Below, piece by piece: positions 26,833-35,903 of a stretch of 64,000 bases of DNA. This DNA comes from Rhodobiaceae bacterium (GTDB lineage Bacteria > Pseudomonadota > Alphaproteobacteria > Rhizobiales > Tepidamorphaceae): contig JACKJK010000003.1 in assembly GCA_020637985.1 (NCBI GenBank), positions 450,896 through 514,895 of the forward strand. The letters run 5' to 3'. Numbering within the stretch: position 1 is the stretch's first letter; each line of letters begins with the position of its first letter. The notes below the pieces were generated by a model. That model was given only the letters and a program-made list of their open reading frames with translations. It did no database searches and was not told the DNA's origin. Both the position numbers and the translations under genes were made by a program.

Positions 26833-27888
26833 ATGGCGAAAACAACCCGCCGCAAACCGACTACGGCGACACCGCAGGCCACGGCAGACGCCAAGCCCTC
26901 GGCAAAGCGCGCCGCCACGCGCAAGCCGGCCACCGCGAAACCGGCCGCAGTCAAGCCGGCGGCGGCGAAACCCGCGGCAAAGCGCGTCGCGCGCGCTGCA
27001 GCAACTGCTGCGAGCGCCGCCGAAGCCGTTGCCGCGAAGGCGCCGGCAAAGCCGCGCCGTGCCCCGGCCAAACCGGCGGCCTCAGCCAAGGCGGCCGCCA
27101 GCGCCTCGGTGCCAGCTGTCGCGGCGAAGGCATCGAAGATGCAGGTTTCCGAGACCGATGTGGCAATCGAGATCGTCAACATGCACAAGTGGTATGGCGA
27201 TTTTCACGTCCTTCGCGACATCAACCTGAAGGTCATGCGCGGCGAGCGAATCGTCATCTGCGGCCCGTCGGGCTCCGGCAAGTCGACCGTGATCCGCTGC
27301 ATCAACCGGCTCGAGGAGCACCAGAAGGGCAAGATCATTGTCGACGGCATCGAGTTGACGAACGATCTGAAGAAGATCGACGAAGTGCGCCGCGAGGTCG
27401 GCATGGTGTTCCAGCACTTCAATCTCTTCCCGCACCTCACGATCCTCGAAAATTGCACGCTTGCCCCAATCTGGGTGCGCAAGATGCCGAAGAAGGAGGC
27501 CGAGGAGATCGCGATGCACTACCTGACGCGCGTCAAGATCCCCGAGCAGGCCAACAAGTATCCCGGCCAGCTGTCCGGTGGTCAGCAGCAGCGCGTGGCG
27601 ATCGCACGATCCTTGTGCATGAACCCGCGCATCATGCTGTTCGACGAACCGACGTCGGCTCTGGATCCGGAGATGATCAAGGAAGTGCTCGACACCATGG
27701 TATCGCTGGCCGAGGACGGCATGACGATGCTCTGTGTCACCCATGAGATGGGCTTTGCCCGGCAGGTCGCCAACCGCGTCATTTTCATGGACCAGGGGCA
27801 GATCATCGAACAAAACGAGCCGGTCGCGTTCTTCGATCATCCCAAGCACGAACGCACAAAGCTTTTCCTGTCGCAGATCCTGCACTAG
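26833..27888 (+). CDS. aapP: General L-amino acid ABC transporter ATPase AapP with Ala/Lys/Pro-rich extension
   Basis: 351 residues. Residues ~103-351 are a complete AapP/GlnQ ATPase: Walker A GPSGSGKST, Q-loop FQHFNLFPHLT, signature LSGGQQQR and Walker B IMLFDEPTSALDP, ending in the AapP tail LFLSQILH. Residues 1-102 are an extra segment of low complexity (about 43 Ala, 15 Lys, 8 Arg, 12 Pro and only two acidic residues), with repeated KPAA units like histone H1 or AlgP tails. Known AapP proteins are about 257 residues. A good GAGGGG site precedes ATG 26833, so the extension is probably translated; an internal start at Met103 would give the usual protein. Last gene of the aap operon. Confidence 0.92.
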   Translation: MAKTTRRKPTTATPQATADAKPSAKRAATRKPATAKPAAVKPAAAKPAAKRVARAAATAASAAEAVAAKAPAKPRRAPAKPAASAKAAASASVPAVAAKASKMQVSETDVAIEIVNMHKWYGDFHVLRDINLKVMRGERIVICGPSGSGKSTVIRCINRLEEHQKGKIIVDGIELTNDLKKIDEVRREVGMVFQHFNLFPHLTILENCTLAPIWVRKMPKKEAEEIAMHYLTRVKIPEQANKYPGQLSGGQQQRVAIARSLCMNPRIMLFDEPTSALDPEMIKEVLDTMVSLAEDGMTMLCVTHEMGFARQVANRVIFMDQGQIIEQNEPVAFFDHPKHERTKLFLSQILH

Positions 27889-27921
27889 CAGCCGCACTTC
27901 CACTTCGATTGCTCGGCAAGA

Positions 27922-27952
27922 GGCGGCGCCGCGGGCGCCGCCTTTTTCTTTT
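27922..27952 (+). terminator. Intrinsic terminator of the aap operon
   Basis: A 9-bp GC-only stem (GGCGGCGCC / GGCGCCGCC, 27922-27930 and 27934-27942), 3-nt loop, then TTTTTCTTTT. It begins 34 nt after the aapP stop. Confidence 0.9.
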
Positions 27953-28022
27953 CCCGGTGGTTTGTCCGACGCGCCAGGCGATCCGCATTCGGCCCGATGG
28001 CCGCCGACTGGCGCATGCGACC

Positions 28023-28874
28023 TCAGTCGGTGGAGACCTCGCGCCCGCCGTCCAGCCCCCATTCCGCCCACGAGCCGTCGTAGAGGCCAGCGGGCTTGCG
28101 GCCGACCACGTCCAGCGCAAGGCTCAGGATCGCCGCCGTGACGCCCGATCCGCACATCGTCACGATCGGCCGGTCCGGATCGACGCCGGCATCGCGGAAG
28201 GCGGCAAGGATCTCGTCGTTCCCCTTCAGTGTTCCGTCGCCATTGAGCAGGGCGGGGAAGGGCAGGTTGCAGGCCCCTGCGATATGGCCGGACCGCACGC
28301 CCGGACGCGGTTCTGGGGCGCGTCCCGCGAAGCGGTCGGCAGGGCGTGCATCGACGACCTGTGCGGTGCCCGTCGACAGGTGCATGGCGACATCGTCAGC
28401 GTCGGCGACCATCGCCGCGTTGCGCCGCGCGGTGAAATGCCGGTCGCGCGGCATCGGCAGTTCCTGCGTCACCGGACGGTTCTCGGTCATCCACTTGGGC
28501 AGGCCGCCGTCGAGAACCACGACGTCCTCGTGGCCCATGACGCGGAACATCCACCATACGCGCGGCGCGGAAAACAGGCCCGTCTGGTCGTATACGACGA
28601 TCTTCTGGCCGTCTCCGATGCCGAGCTTGCGCATACGAGAGGAGAATTTCTCCGGCCGCGGCAGCATGTGCGGCAGGTCGCTGCTCTCGTCGCAGATGTC
28701 GTCGATATCGAAGAACATCGCGCCGGGAATGTGCGCCTCGCCATATTCCGCCCGCGCCTTGCGCCCGGTCGGCGGCAGGTGCCAGCTACCGTCCAGGATG
28801 ACGACGTCCGGCGCATCGAGGTGCGCGTTGAGCCACTCGGTGGAAACGATGAACGTATCGCGGCGGTCCGCCAT
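28023..28874 (-). CDS. sseA: 3-mercaptopyruvate sulfurtransferase
   Basis: 283 residues made of two rhodanese domains. The catalytic loop in the second is CGSGVTAA with Cys241; CG(S/T)GVT is the mercaptopyruvate sulfurtransferase version, in contrast to the CRxGxT loop of thiosulfate sulfurtransferase. The first domain lacks a catalytic cysteine, as expected. It moves sulfur from 3-mercaptopyruvate to cyanide or thiol acceptors. It follows alaX by 18 bp and lies downstream of cysK on the same strand, a small cysteine-related group. Confidence 0.92.
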   Translation of the reverse strand: MADRRDTFIVSTEWLNAHLDAPDVVILDGSWHLPPTGRKARAEYGEAHIPGAMFFDIDDICDESSDLPHMLPRPEKFSSRMRKLGIGDGQKIVVYDQTGLFSAPRVWWMFRVMGHEDVVVLDGGLPKWMTENRPVTQELPMPRDRHFTARRNAAMVADADDVAMHLSTGTAQVVDARPADRFAGRAPEPRPGVRSGHIAGACNLPFPALLNGDGTLKGNDEILAAFRDAGVDPDRPIVTMCGSGVTAAILSLALDVVGRKPAGLYDGSWAEWGLDGGREVSTD

Positions 28875-28892
28875 GGTGAAGTCTCCCTTTCC

Positions 28893-29612
28893 TCAGGCGA
28901 GCGCGATGCGCACGCGCCGGTTCTCCCGGCCCTTCTTCTCGATCTTGGTCACGACGAGCCCGCCGATTTCCGCGGTCGATGCAACATGGGTGCCGCCGCA
29001 CGGCTGGCTGTCGACGTCCCCGTTATCGCCGATCATGACGAGCCGTATGCGGCCCGCGCCACGCGGCGGACGCACGTTCTTCGACTTGACGATGGCCGGG
29101 TTGGCGTCGAGTTCCGCTTCGTCGATCCAGCGCGTCCACACATGGTGGCCCGCGCGCACCATCTCGTTGAGCACGCCCGACAGTGCCTCCCTGTCGAGCG
29201 TGGCGTCGGGGATGTCGAAGTCGACCCGCGATTCCCGCTCACCCACGGAAGCGCCCGTGATGGGGTAGGGGCATGCCACCGACAGCAGGTGACAGGCCGT
29301 GTGCATCCTCATCAGGTTCAGCCGCCGCTCCCAGTCGATCTCGGCGGTGACCTCGTCGCCGGGTGATGGCAGGGGCTGGTCGGCCGCGGGCACATGCACG
29401 ATCTCTCCGGGTGCATCGCCCTTTACCGTCGTGGCGATCTCGATAGCCCGTCCGTCGGCGAGCACCAGCCGCCCGCTGTCGCCCGGCTGGCCGCCGCTGG
29501 TGGCGTAGAACACGGTGCGGTCGAGCACGATGCCGCCGCGCTCATTGACCGCCACGACCTGTGCCTCGCACCCGCGCTTGTAGGCATCCTGTGAAAAGAT
29601 ATGCTCGCTCAA
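28893..29612 (-). CDS. alaX: AlaX-type alanyl-tRNA editing protein
   Basis: 239 residues from a TTG start, preceded by AGGGAG seven bases upstream; no ATG gives the right N-terminus (the frame runs open to 29789). Stand-alone alanyl-tRNA editing domain: zinc ligands His104 and His108 (HTACH) and Cys205/His209 (CGGTH), plus GGQPGDSG. It hydrolyses Ser-tRNA-Ala and Gly-tRNA-Ala mischarged products. It lies between cysK and sseA on the same strand, which is a recurrent rhizobial arrangement. Confidence 0.9.
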   Translation of the reverse strand: MSEHIFSQDAYKRGCEAQVVAVNERGGIVLDRTVFYATSGGQPGDSGRLVLADGRAIEIATTVKGDAPGEIVHVPAADQPLPSPGDEVTAEIDWERRLNLMRMHTACHLLSVACPYPITGASVGERESRVDFDIPDATLDREALSGVLNEMVRAGHHVWTRWIDEAELDANPAIVKSKNVRPPRGAGRIRLVMIGDNGDVDSQPCGGTHVASTAEIGGLVVTKIEKKGRENRRVRIALA

Positions 29613-29665
29613 GGGCGGGCTCCCTGCAAGGTTTGCCGCGACACGAAAGACCGGATCGCTCGCAC

Positions 29666-30700
29666 TCAGTGCATGACGTTCGGCAATTCGACAGTCGGGC
29701 GTGCCAGGAAAGACGGCACAGGCAGCCCCTTTTCGGCGAGAAAGGCGGGATTGTACAGCTTCGATTGATAGCGGGTGCCGAAATCGCAAAGGACGGTGAC
29801 GATGGTATGGCCGGGCCCCAGCTCGCGCGCCATGCGGACCGCGCCCGCGACGTTGATGGCGGACGAGCCGCCGAGGCAGAGCCCCTCGTGTTCGAGCAGG
29901 TCGAAGATGTAGGGCAGCGCCTCGGCATCAGGCACCTGGAACGCCATGTCGACGGGGGCATCCTCCAGGTTGGCGGTGATGCGTCCCTGGCCGATGCCTT
30001 CGGTGATCGATGAGCCTTCCGACCTCAATTCCCCGCTCGTGTAGTAGCTGTAGAGGGCCGCGCCCATGGGGTCTGCAAGCCCGACCCTGACGTCGCTGCT
30101 GCGCGCCTTGAGCGCCATGCCGACACCGGCCAGAGTCCCGCCGGTGCCCACCGCGCAGATGAAGCCGTCGATCCGGCCATGCGTGTCGCGCCAGATCTCC
30201 GGCCCGGTGGTGTCGATGTGGCCCTGCCGGTTGGCGGTATTGTCGAACTGGTTGGCCCAGATCGCCCCGTTGGGCTCGCTTCTCGCGAGTGCGTCCGCCA
30301 GGCGTCCGGAAACCTTCACGTAGTTGTTCTCGTCGCGGTAGGGAGCGGCTGGCACCTCCACCAGCGTCGCGCCTGCAAGGCGCAGCATGTCCTTCTTTTC
30401 CTGCGACTGCGTCTCGGGGATGACGATCACGCTGCGAAAGCCGAGCGCGTTGCCGACCAGCGCCAGCCCGATGCCGGTATTGCCGGCGGTTCCCTCGACG
30501 ATCACGCCGCCCGGCGCCAGCGCACCGCGCGCGACCGCGTCCTTGATGATAGCGAGAGCCGCGCGATCCTTCACCGACTGTCCCGGATTGAGGAATTCCG
30601 CCTTGCCGAGGATCGTGCAGCCGGTTTCCTCCGACACCTTCTTCAGCCGGATCAGGGGTGTGTTGCCGATCGCATCGACGATGCCGTCCCGAAAGTTCAC
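29666..30700 (-). CDS. cysK: Cysteine synthase A
   Basis: A 344-residue PLP beta-replacement enzyme that makes cysteine from O-acetylserine and sulfide. The PLP lysine is Lys44 (PGQSVKDRAA), the phosphate loop GTGGT occurs in AVGTGGTLAG, and the substrate loop reads EGTAGNTGIGLA instead of the classical SGNTG, a variant seen in a subset of CysK/CBS-like proteins. GTG 30700, preceded by GGGGGGAAG, begins VNFRDGIVDAIGNTPL; the open frame extends to 31102 over photolyase. Cystathionine beta-synthase activity is a less likely alternative. Confidence 0.87.
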   Translation of the reverse strand: MNFRDGIVDAIGNTPLIRLKKVSEETGCTILGKAEFLNPGQSVKDRAALAIIKDAVARGALAPGGVIVEGTAGNTGIGLALVGNALGFRSVIVIPETQSQEKKDMLRLAGATLVEVPAAPYRDENNYVKVSGRLADALARSEPNGAIWANQFDNTANRQGHIDTTGPEIWRDTHGRIDGFICAVGTGGTLAGVGMALKARSSDVRVGLADPMGAALYSYYTSGELRSEGSSITEGIGQGRITANLEDAPVDMAFQVPDAEALPYIFDLLEHEGLCLGGSSAINVAGAVRMARELGPGHTIVTVLCDFGTRYQSKLYNPAFLAEKGLPVPSFLARPTVELPNVMH

Positions 30701-30839
30701 GCGCTTCCCCCCGTCGTCTTCACTTGTGCCGATGGCGACAACGCTAGCCACGCGGGCACCTCGCAGCAAGGCGGACGCGCCAACGAGCGGGCAATCCTTC
30801 GTGAACGCCCGCGGGATGCGCGCCAGACAGGGCGCCGGT

Positions 30840-32285
30840 TCAGCCCCGCGTCGCCTTGAAGGCCTCCAGCGCCCTGTCCCGCGCCATCGCGTGGTCGACA
30901 ATCCTGTGCGGGTAGGTGGCGCCCAGTTCGATGCCGGCTTCGAACAGTGTCGATGAGGGAGCTTCCCACGGGCGGTGGATGTATTTCGCAGGCAATCGTG
31001 CAAGTTCCGGCACGTGGGTGCGCACGTAAGCGCCATCCGGATCGTGCTTCTCGCCCTGCAGGACGGGATTGAAGATGCGGAAGAAGGGCGCCGCATCGGC
31101 ACCGGACCCGGCCACCCACTGCCAGCTCGCCGCGTTGTTGGCGTGGTCCGCGTCGACGAGCGTGTCCCAGAACCACGCCTCGCCCTGCCGCCAGTCGACC
31201 AGCAGGTCCTTGATGAGGAAGGAAGCGACGACCATCCGCACCCGGTTGTGCATCGTGCCCGTCCGCCACAGCTCGCGCATGCCGGCGTCGACGATCGGGT
31301 ACCCGGTCAGGCCTTTCTGCCACGCCTCCAGGCCTTTCGGGTCTTCGCGCCACGCGAAGGCAACGAATTTCGGCTGCAGATTGTCATGGGGCAGGGTGGG
31401 GAAGTGATACAGCAGGTGGTGGGAGAATTCCCGCCAGCCCAGTTCGGAAAGGAACTTGTCGGCGTCCCGTTCGTTTGCCGCACCCGTATCGCGAGCCTGG
31501 CATATCGCGGCGGCAACCGTCCGCGCGCTGACTTCGCCAAACCGCAGGTGCGCGGAAAGCCGCGATGTATGCGGCCGGTCGGGCCGGTCGCGCAGGCTGG
31601 CGTAGCCGCTCAGGCCGTCCGTGATGAATTCCTCCAGTCGCGCGCGCGCCCCTTGTTCGCCCGGCGTCCAATGCGCCGGGAAGCCCGCTGCCCAGTCCGG
31701 GCTGCGCGGCAACAGGCCCCAGTCACCGAGGGCGTCACTGGTGACGGACGTTTCGCCGCCTCGCAATTCCGGGTTTTCCCTCAATGGCGGCTGCCAGCCA
31801 GCCGCCAGGCATGCCTTCCAGAATGGCGTGAAGACGCGAAAGGGACCGCCGGCGCCGGTCCGGATCGTCCACGGTTCGAACAGCAGGTTTCCCGCGTGGC
31901 TGGTGACCGCGACGCCAGCCTGTGTCAACGCCGCCTTCGTTGCCGTGTCCGCCGCGATTTCACCGGGGCTGTAGCGGCGGTTCCAGTGAACGCTTGCAGC
32001 GCCAGTCTCTCGTGCAAGCGCCGCCAGCACATCCGCCGCAGGCCCGCGTCTCAAAAGCAGCGGCACGCCATGTTTCGCCAATCCTGCGCGGAGGCCAGCA
32101 AGGCTGTGATGAAGCCACCAGCGCGACGCCCCGCCGAGCCGCCGAAGACCCGGCGTCGCCTCATCCAGCACGAAGACGGTGATGATCGGAACGCCCCTCT
32201 CAGCCGCCGCGCAAAGCGCCGGATTGTCGGCGGTTCGCAGATCGTCGCGAAACCACACGAGGACGGGCGAGGGGGGCTTGGTCAA
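30840..32285 (-). CDS. phrB: Deoxyribodipyrimidine photo-lyase (CPD photolyase, class I)
   Basis: About 481 residues. The N-terminal domain begins VLVWFRDDLRTADNPAL, the usual photolyase opening; the FAD domain contains HLRFGEVSAR, LGWREFSHHLLYHFP, GYPIVDAGMRELWRTGTMHNRVRM and the W-rich DADHANNAASWQWVAGSG. It repairs cyclobutane pyrimidine dimers using blue light. A TTG at 32285 with GAGG six bases upstream is proposed; ATG 32342 is the alternative and would add 19 residues. The tRNA-Asn gene and its terminator lie just upstream. Confidence 0.9.
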   Translation of the reverse strand: MTKPPSPVLVWFRDDLRTADNPALCAAAERGVPIITVFVLDEATPGLRRLGGASRWWLHHSLAGLRAGLAKHGVPLLLRRGPAADVLAALARETGAASVHWNRRYSPGEIAADTATKAALTQAGVAVTSHAGNLLFEPWTIRTGAGGPFRVFTPFWKACLAAGWQPPLRENPELRGGETSVTSDALGDWGLLPRSPDWAAGFPAHWTPGEQGARARLEEFITDGLSGYASLRDRPDRPHTSRLSAHLRFGEVSARTVAAAICQARDTGAANERDADKFLSELGWREFSHHLLYHFPTLPHDNLQPKFVAFAWREDPKGLEAWQKGLTGYPIVDAGMRELWRTGTMHNRVRMVVASFLIKDLLVDWRQGEAWFWDTLVDADHANNAASWQWVAGSGADAAPFFRIFNPVLQGEKHDPDGAYVRTHVPELARLPAKYIHRPWEAPSSTLFEAGIELGATYPHRIVDHAMARDRALEAFKATRG

Positions 32286-32347
32286 TGGATGCCTCGACAG
32301 GAGCTGGGCACGTCTACGCGCGTATCCCGCGCCACCCTGCACATATG

Positions 32348-32380
32348 GAAAAGGCCCGCAACGTCAACCGCTGCGGGCCT
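32348..32380 (-). terminator. Terminator of tRNA-Asn
   Basis: On the minus strand a 9-bp perfect stem (AGGCCCGCA / TGCGGGCCT, 32372-32380 and 32352-32360) with an 11-nt loop runs directly into TTTTCC. It lies 10 bp beyond the tRNA 3' end and upstream of phrB. Confidence 0.75.
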
Positions 32381-32389
32381 CTCCGAACT

Positions 32390-32465
32390 TGGCTCCCCGG
32401 GCCGGACTCGAACCAGCGACCCAGCGGTTAACAGCCGCTTGCTCTACCAACTGAGCTACCGGGGA
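32390..32465 (-). tRNA. tRNA-Asn (anticodon GTT)
   Basis: A 76-nt cloverleaf on the minus strand with encoded CCA (TGG at 32390-32392). The acceptor TCCCCGG pairs with CCGGGGA, the anticodon loop is CTGTTAA, and the T-arm contains TGGTTCGAGTCC. Confidence 0.95.
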
Positions 32466-32590
32466 ACATGAAATCGAGGCCGGGGTAATACCAGAGTGAA
32501 TCGCGTTTGCAAACCTTTTCGCGCACGCCAGCGATGCATATCTACCCGTCCACAGGGGGCTCGGCGTCACCGTCACGACAGGAGCCGTCA

Positions 32591-32908
32591 ATGCAGCCGA
32601 AGTCAGAGGAAAACCGCGAGAGTGCGGACGACCAGCAGTCGGTGCCCACGATCAGGCTCGGGAGTCGCCGCATTCCCGTACCTGGCACCCGTATCCTGCG
32701 CATCGGCCTAGGCGTTGCGCTCATCGCAGCGGGATTTCTTGGCTTTCTGCCGGTTCTCGGATTCTGGATGCTGCCAGCCGGAATCGTGGTCCTGTCGATA
32801 GACTTCGCGCTGATGCGCCGCTGGCGCCGACGCAGCGAAGTGGCCATCGCCAACAACGTCCTCGGCCGCGGTCGACGCAGGCAGCCGGAAAACAGGCATC
32901 CGGGCTAG
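32591..32908 (+). CDS. Small membrane protein, PGPGW-like
   Basis: 105 residues. After a polar N-terminal third, two closely spaced hydrophobic helices (LRIGLGVALIAAGFLGFLPV and GFWMLPAGIVVLSIDFALM) are followed by an arginine-rich tail, a pattern resembling the small PGPGW transmembrane family. Function unknown. GGAG lies six bases before ATG 32591; an in-frame ATG at 32507 is less likely. It lies 90 bp before potA and is not clearly part of that operon. Confidence 0.6.
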   Translation: MQPKSEENRESADDQQSVPTIRLGSRRIPVPGTRILRIGLGVALIAAGFLGFLPVLGFWMLPAGIVVLSIDFALMRRWRRRSEVAIANNVLGRGRRRQPENRHPG

Positions 32909-32996
32909 CGCTGACCATGTGCACACTGGAAAGTGCCACAGGTATTGCCTATGCTCCCCGAAAAACCGGTCTGAGCCGGCAAAGAAGGGGACAGTC

Positions 32997-34094
32997 TTGG
33001 CAAACGGCAAGGCGAGCGTAGCGGTAGCCGCGCGCGGGGTGTCGAAGATATTCGGCTCCGGAAGCAACGAAGTGCGCGCGCTCGACGATGTGTCGCTCGA
33101 TATCCGGACGAACGAGTTTTTCACGCTGCTGGGCCCGTCGGGGTGCGGAAAGACGACGCTCCTGCGGCTTGTCGCCGGCTTCGAATCTCCGACGCGCGGC
33201 TCGATCTTCCTCGACGGGGAGGACATCACGGCTGAACCGCCGAACAGGCGCCCTGTCAACACGGTTTTTCAGAGCTACGCGCTGTTCCCGCACCTGACGG
33301 TGGCCCAGAACGTCGCCTTCGGCCTCGAAATGCTCGGCCGGCCCCGCAAGGAAATTTCCGACACGGTAGCGCGGATGCTGGCGCTGGTGCGCATGGAGCA
33401 ATTGGCGAACCGCGCCACGAGCCAGATTTCCGGCGGTCAGCAGCAGCGTGTCGCGCTTGCCCGCGCCCTGGCTCCAAGGCCGAAGGTCCTGTTGCTCGAC
33501 GAGCCGCTGTCCGCGCTCGACCTGAAGCTGCGCAAGGAAATGCAGATCGAGCTCAAGCGGTTGCAGACCGAGACCGGCATCACCTTCATCTTCGTCACCC
33601 ACGACCAGGAAGAAGCGCTCACGATGTCCGACCGTATCGCGGTGATGAGCGCCGGCCGCATCCTGCAGATCGGATCGCCGGAAGAGATCTACAACCACCC
33701 CGCAGGCCGGTTCGTTGCCAGCTTCATCGGGGAATCGAATTTCTTCGAGGGCACCGTCCACAACGTGCGCGGCAACAGCGTTGAGATCAGGATGCCGAGT
33801 GGCGACATGGTCACCGCGCATTCGCTTTCGGGCAAGCCGGAAGGCAGCGTCACCTTCGCCGTGCGTCCCGAGCACGTCAGGCTCGAGCAGTTCGGCACCA
33901 GCGGCACGCTCGCGGCAACGGTCACGGATTCGGTTTACTTCGGCACCGACACCCACTGCCACCTTGAACTCGACGGCGGCGAACGCCTCGTTGCACGCCT
34001 GCAGAACAAGGTCAGCGGCGGCCCGGGTTACGAGAAGGGCATGCGCGCCGGCGTGCGCTTCGACGATGGCGCCGCCCAGGTCCTGGCCGACTGA
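32997..34094 (+). CDS. potA: Spermidine/putrescine ABC transporter ATPase
   Basis: A 365-residue PotA-type ATPase. Walker A GPSGCGKTT, signature ISGGQQQR, Walker B VLLLDEPLSALD and the C-terminal TOBE domain (after about residue 240: FFEGTVHNVRG... FAVRPEHVRLE). TTG 32997 with AAGGGG six bases upstream begins the conserved protein; the frame opens earlier at 32919. It energises PotBC. Its TGA overlaps the potB ATG (ATGA-type coupling). Which polyamine is carried cannot be told from the ATPase. Confidence 0.9.
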   Translation: MANGKASVAVAARGVSKIFGSGSNEVRALDDVSLDIRTNEFFTLLGPSGCGKTTLLRLVAGFESPTRGSIFLDGEDITAEPPNRRPVNTVFQSYALFPHLTVAQNVAFGLEMLGRPRKEISDTVARMLALVRMEQLANRATSQISGGQQQRVALARALAPRPKVLLLDEPLSALDLKLRKEMQIELKRLQTETGITFIFVTHDQEEALTMSDRIAVMSAGRILQIGSPEEIYNHPAGRFVASFIGESNFFEGTVHNVRGNSVEIRMPSGDMVTAHSLSGKPEGSVTFAVRPEHVRLEQFGTSGTLAATVTDSVYFGTDTHCHLELDGGERLVARLQNKVSGGPGYEKGMRAGVRFDDGAAQVLAD

Positions 34095-35029
34095 TGGCGG
34101 GAAAAGCGCAAGTCGATCCGCCGGGCGGCTACGAGGCGGCCGCCAACGCCCAGCGCCTGCATCGCAACTGGTTGCTTTCGCTGCCCGCGATCGTGCTGCT
34201 GCTGATCGGCGCCAGCGGGCCGCTGCTGATCGTGCTCGTCTATTCCTTCCTGCATCCGGGCGACTACGGCGGGGTGATCTGGAAGCCGACGCTGGACGCC
34301 TGGTTCAAGATCTTCTTCTCCGTCGACATCTTCGATGAGACGGTGCATCTCGCCGACGCCCACCTGTCGATCTTCTGGCGTTCGGTGAAGCTGTCGCTGC
34401 TGACGACGCTGATCACATTCGGCTTCGGCTTTCCAACCGCCTACTTCATCGCCACCCGGCCGAAATCGCAGCGCGCCGCCTGGCTGTTCCTAATCACAAT
34501 TCCCTTCTGGACAAACCTGCTGATCCGCACGTTCGCGATCATGGAGGTGATCCGCAACGAGGGCATCATCAACACCTGGGCGATCAGGCTCGGGCTGATC
34601 GATCAGCCTATCCAGATGCTCTACACGGAAGGCGCGGTGCTGCTGGGCATGGCCTATGTCTACCTGCCGCTGATGGTGCTGCCACTCTACGCGGCGATCG
34701 ACAGGTTCGACTTCCATCTGCTCGAGGCCGGCTACGACCTCTATGCCAGCCGCTGGCAGGTCTTCCGGCGCATCGTCCTGCCGCTGGTCAGCCCCGGCAT
34801 CGTCGCAGGCTCCATCCTCGTCTTCGTGCCCTCGCTCGGCGCCTACGTGACGCCGCGCGTGCTCGGCGGCGGCAAGAAGATGATGATCGGCAACTTCATC
34901 GAACTGCAGTTCGGGCAGGGGCAGAACTGGCCGCTCGGCGCCTCGCTGTCGATGCTGCTGCTGATCGTCGTCGCCGTGGCGCTGCTGGTCTACGTCAGGA
35001 CCATTTCCAGGGATCGTGCCGATGCCTGA
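34094..35029 (+). CDS. potB: Spermidine/putrescine ABC transporter permease PotB
   Basis: A 311-residue inner-membrane permease with six predicted helices. The EAA loop is EAGYDLYASRWQVFRRIVLPL, and the segment FWTNLLIRTFAIMEVIRNEGIIN is typical of PotB. It overlaps potA at its start and potC at its end, so the transport genes are translationally coupled. Confidence 0.92.
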   Translation: MAGKAQVDPPGGYEAAANAQRLHRNWLLSLPAIVLLLIGASGPLLIVLVYSFLHPGDYGGVIWKPTLDAWFKIFFSVDIFDETVHLADAHLSIFWRSVKLSLLTTLITFGFGFPTAYFIATRPKSQRAAWLFLITIPFWTNLLIRTFAIMEVIRNEGIINTWAIRLGLIDQPIQMLYTEGAVLLGMAYVYLPLMVLPLYAAIDRFDFHLLEAGYDLYASRWQVFRRIVLPLVSPGIVAGSILVFVPSLGAYVTPRVLGGGKKMMIGNFIELQFGQGQNWPLGASLSMLLLIVVAVALLVYVRTISRDRADA

Positions 35030-35873
35030 GACCGGTCCGCACACACCCGCCACGGCGCGTCGGCGCGCCGACTTTTCGGTGCAGAAGATGCCGGGCTTCG
35101 CAGCGATCGCGATCGCCTGTTTCGTCATCCTCTACGCCCCGATCATCACGCTGGTGATCTACTCGTTCAACGCCGGCCAGTCGGTCGCGTTGTGGCAGGG
35201 CTTCTCGGTCAAGTGGTACTACATCGCGCTGGAGAACCGCGCGGTGCAGGAAGCGGCATTGCGCTCGCTGATCATCGCTGCGTCGGCATCGGCGATCTCG
35301 TCGGTCGTGGCGACGATGGCCGCGATCGGCACGACCCGCACGGGCGCCTTCAAGGGACGCACGGCGATCTACCTGCTGATCAACCAGCCGCTGATGGTCC
35401 CGGAGATCGTCACCGCCGTTGCGCTGCTGATCTTCTTCGCATCGATCAAGGTTGCGACCGGCTACGGCGGGCTTGGCTACCTCATCGTCGCCCATGCCGC
35501 CTTCTGCGTCCCCTTCGCCTACCTGCCGATCCGCGCGCGGCTGGAGGGCATGGACGCGACGCTGGAGCTTGCCGCCGCCGACCTCTACGCCACCCCGTGG
35601 CTGGCCTTCCGGCGCATCACGCTGCCGTTGCTCGCGCCAGGCATTGCCGCCGGCGCCATGCTGGCGTTCGTGATTTCGCTGGACGACGTCATCATCACGG
35701 AATTTGTGAAATCCGCAGGGCAGGATACACTGCCGACTTACATGTTAGGCCAGCTTCGGCGCGCGATCACGCCGGAAGTGAATGCGATTTCGACGGCGCT
35801 GCTGGCCCTCACGCTCGTGTTGCTGTCTGTGTTCTTCGTTCTGACACGGGCACGCGAAAGCCGATCCGACTGA
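35022..35873 (+). CDS. potC: Spermidine/putrescine ABC transporter permease PotC
   Basis: A 283-residue permease, partner of PotB, with six helices and the EAA loop ELAAADLYATPWLAFRRITLP. The conserved SLDDVIITEFV near the end of the fifth helix is characteristic of PotC. ATG 35022 was chosen; a GTG two codons earlier (35016) is also in frame. It overlaps potB by eight bases. Confidence 0.92.
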   Translation: MPETGPHTPATARRRADFSVQKMPGFAAIAIACFVILYAPIITLVIYSFNAGQSVALWQGFSVKWYYIALENRAVQEAALRSLIIAASASAISSVVATMAAIGTTRTGAFKGRTAIYLLINQPLMVPEIVTAVALLIFFASIKVATGYGGLGYLIVAHAAFCVPFAYLPIRARLEGMDATLELAAADLYATPWLAFRRITLPLLAPGIAAGAMLAFVISLDDVIITEFVKSAGQDTLPTYMLGQLRRAITPEVNAISTALLALTLVLLSVFFVLTRARESRSD

Positions 35874-35903
35874 CCGACCATAACGACAAACCGGAGGTGA
35901 AGT

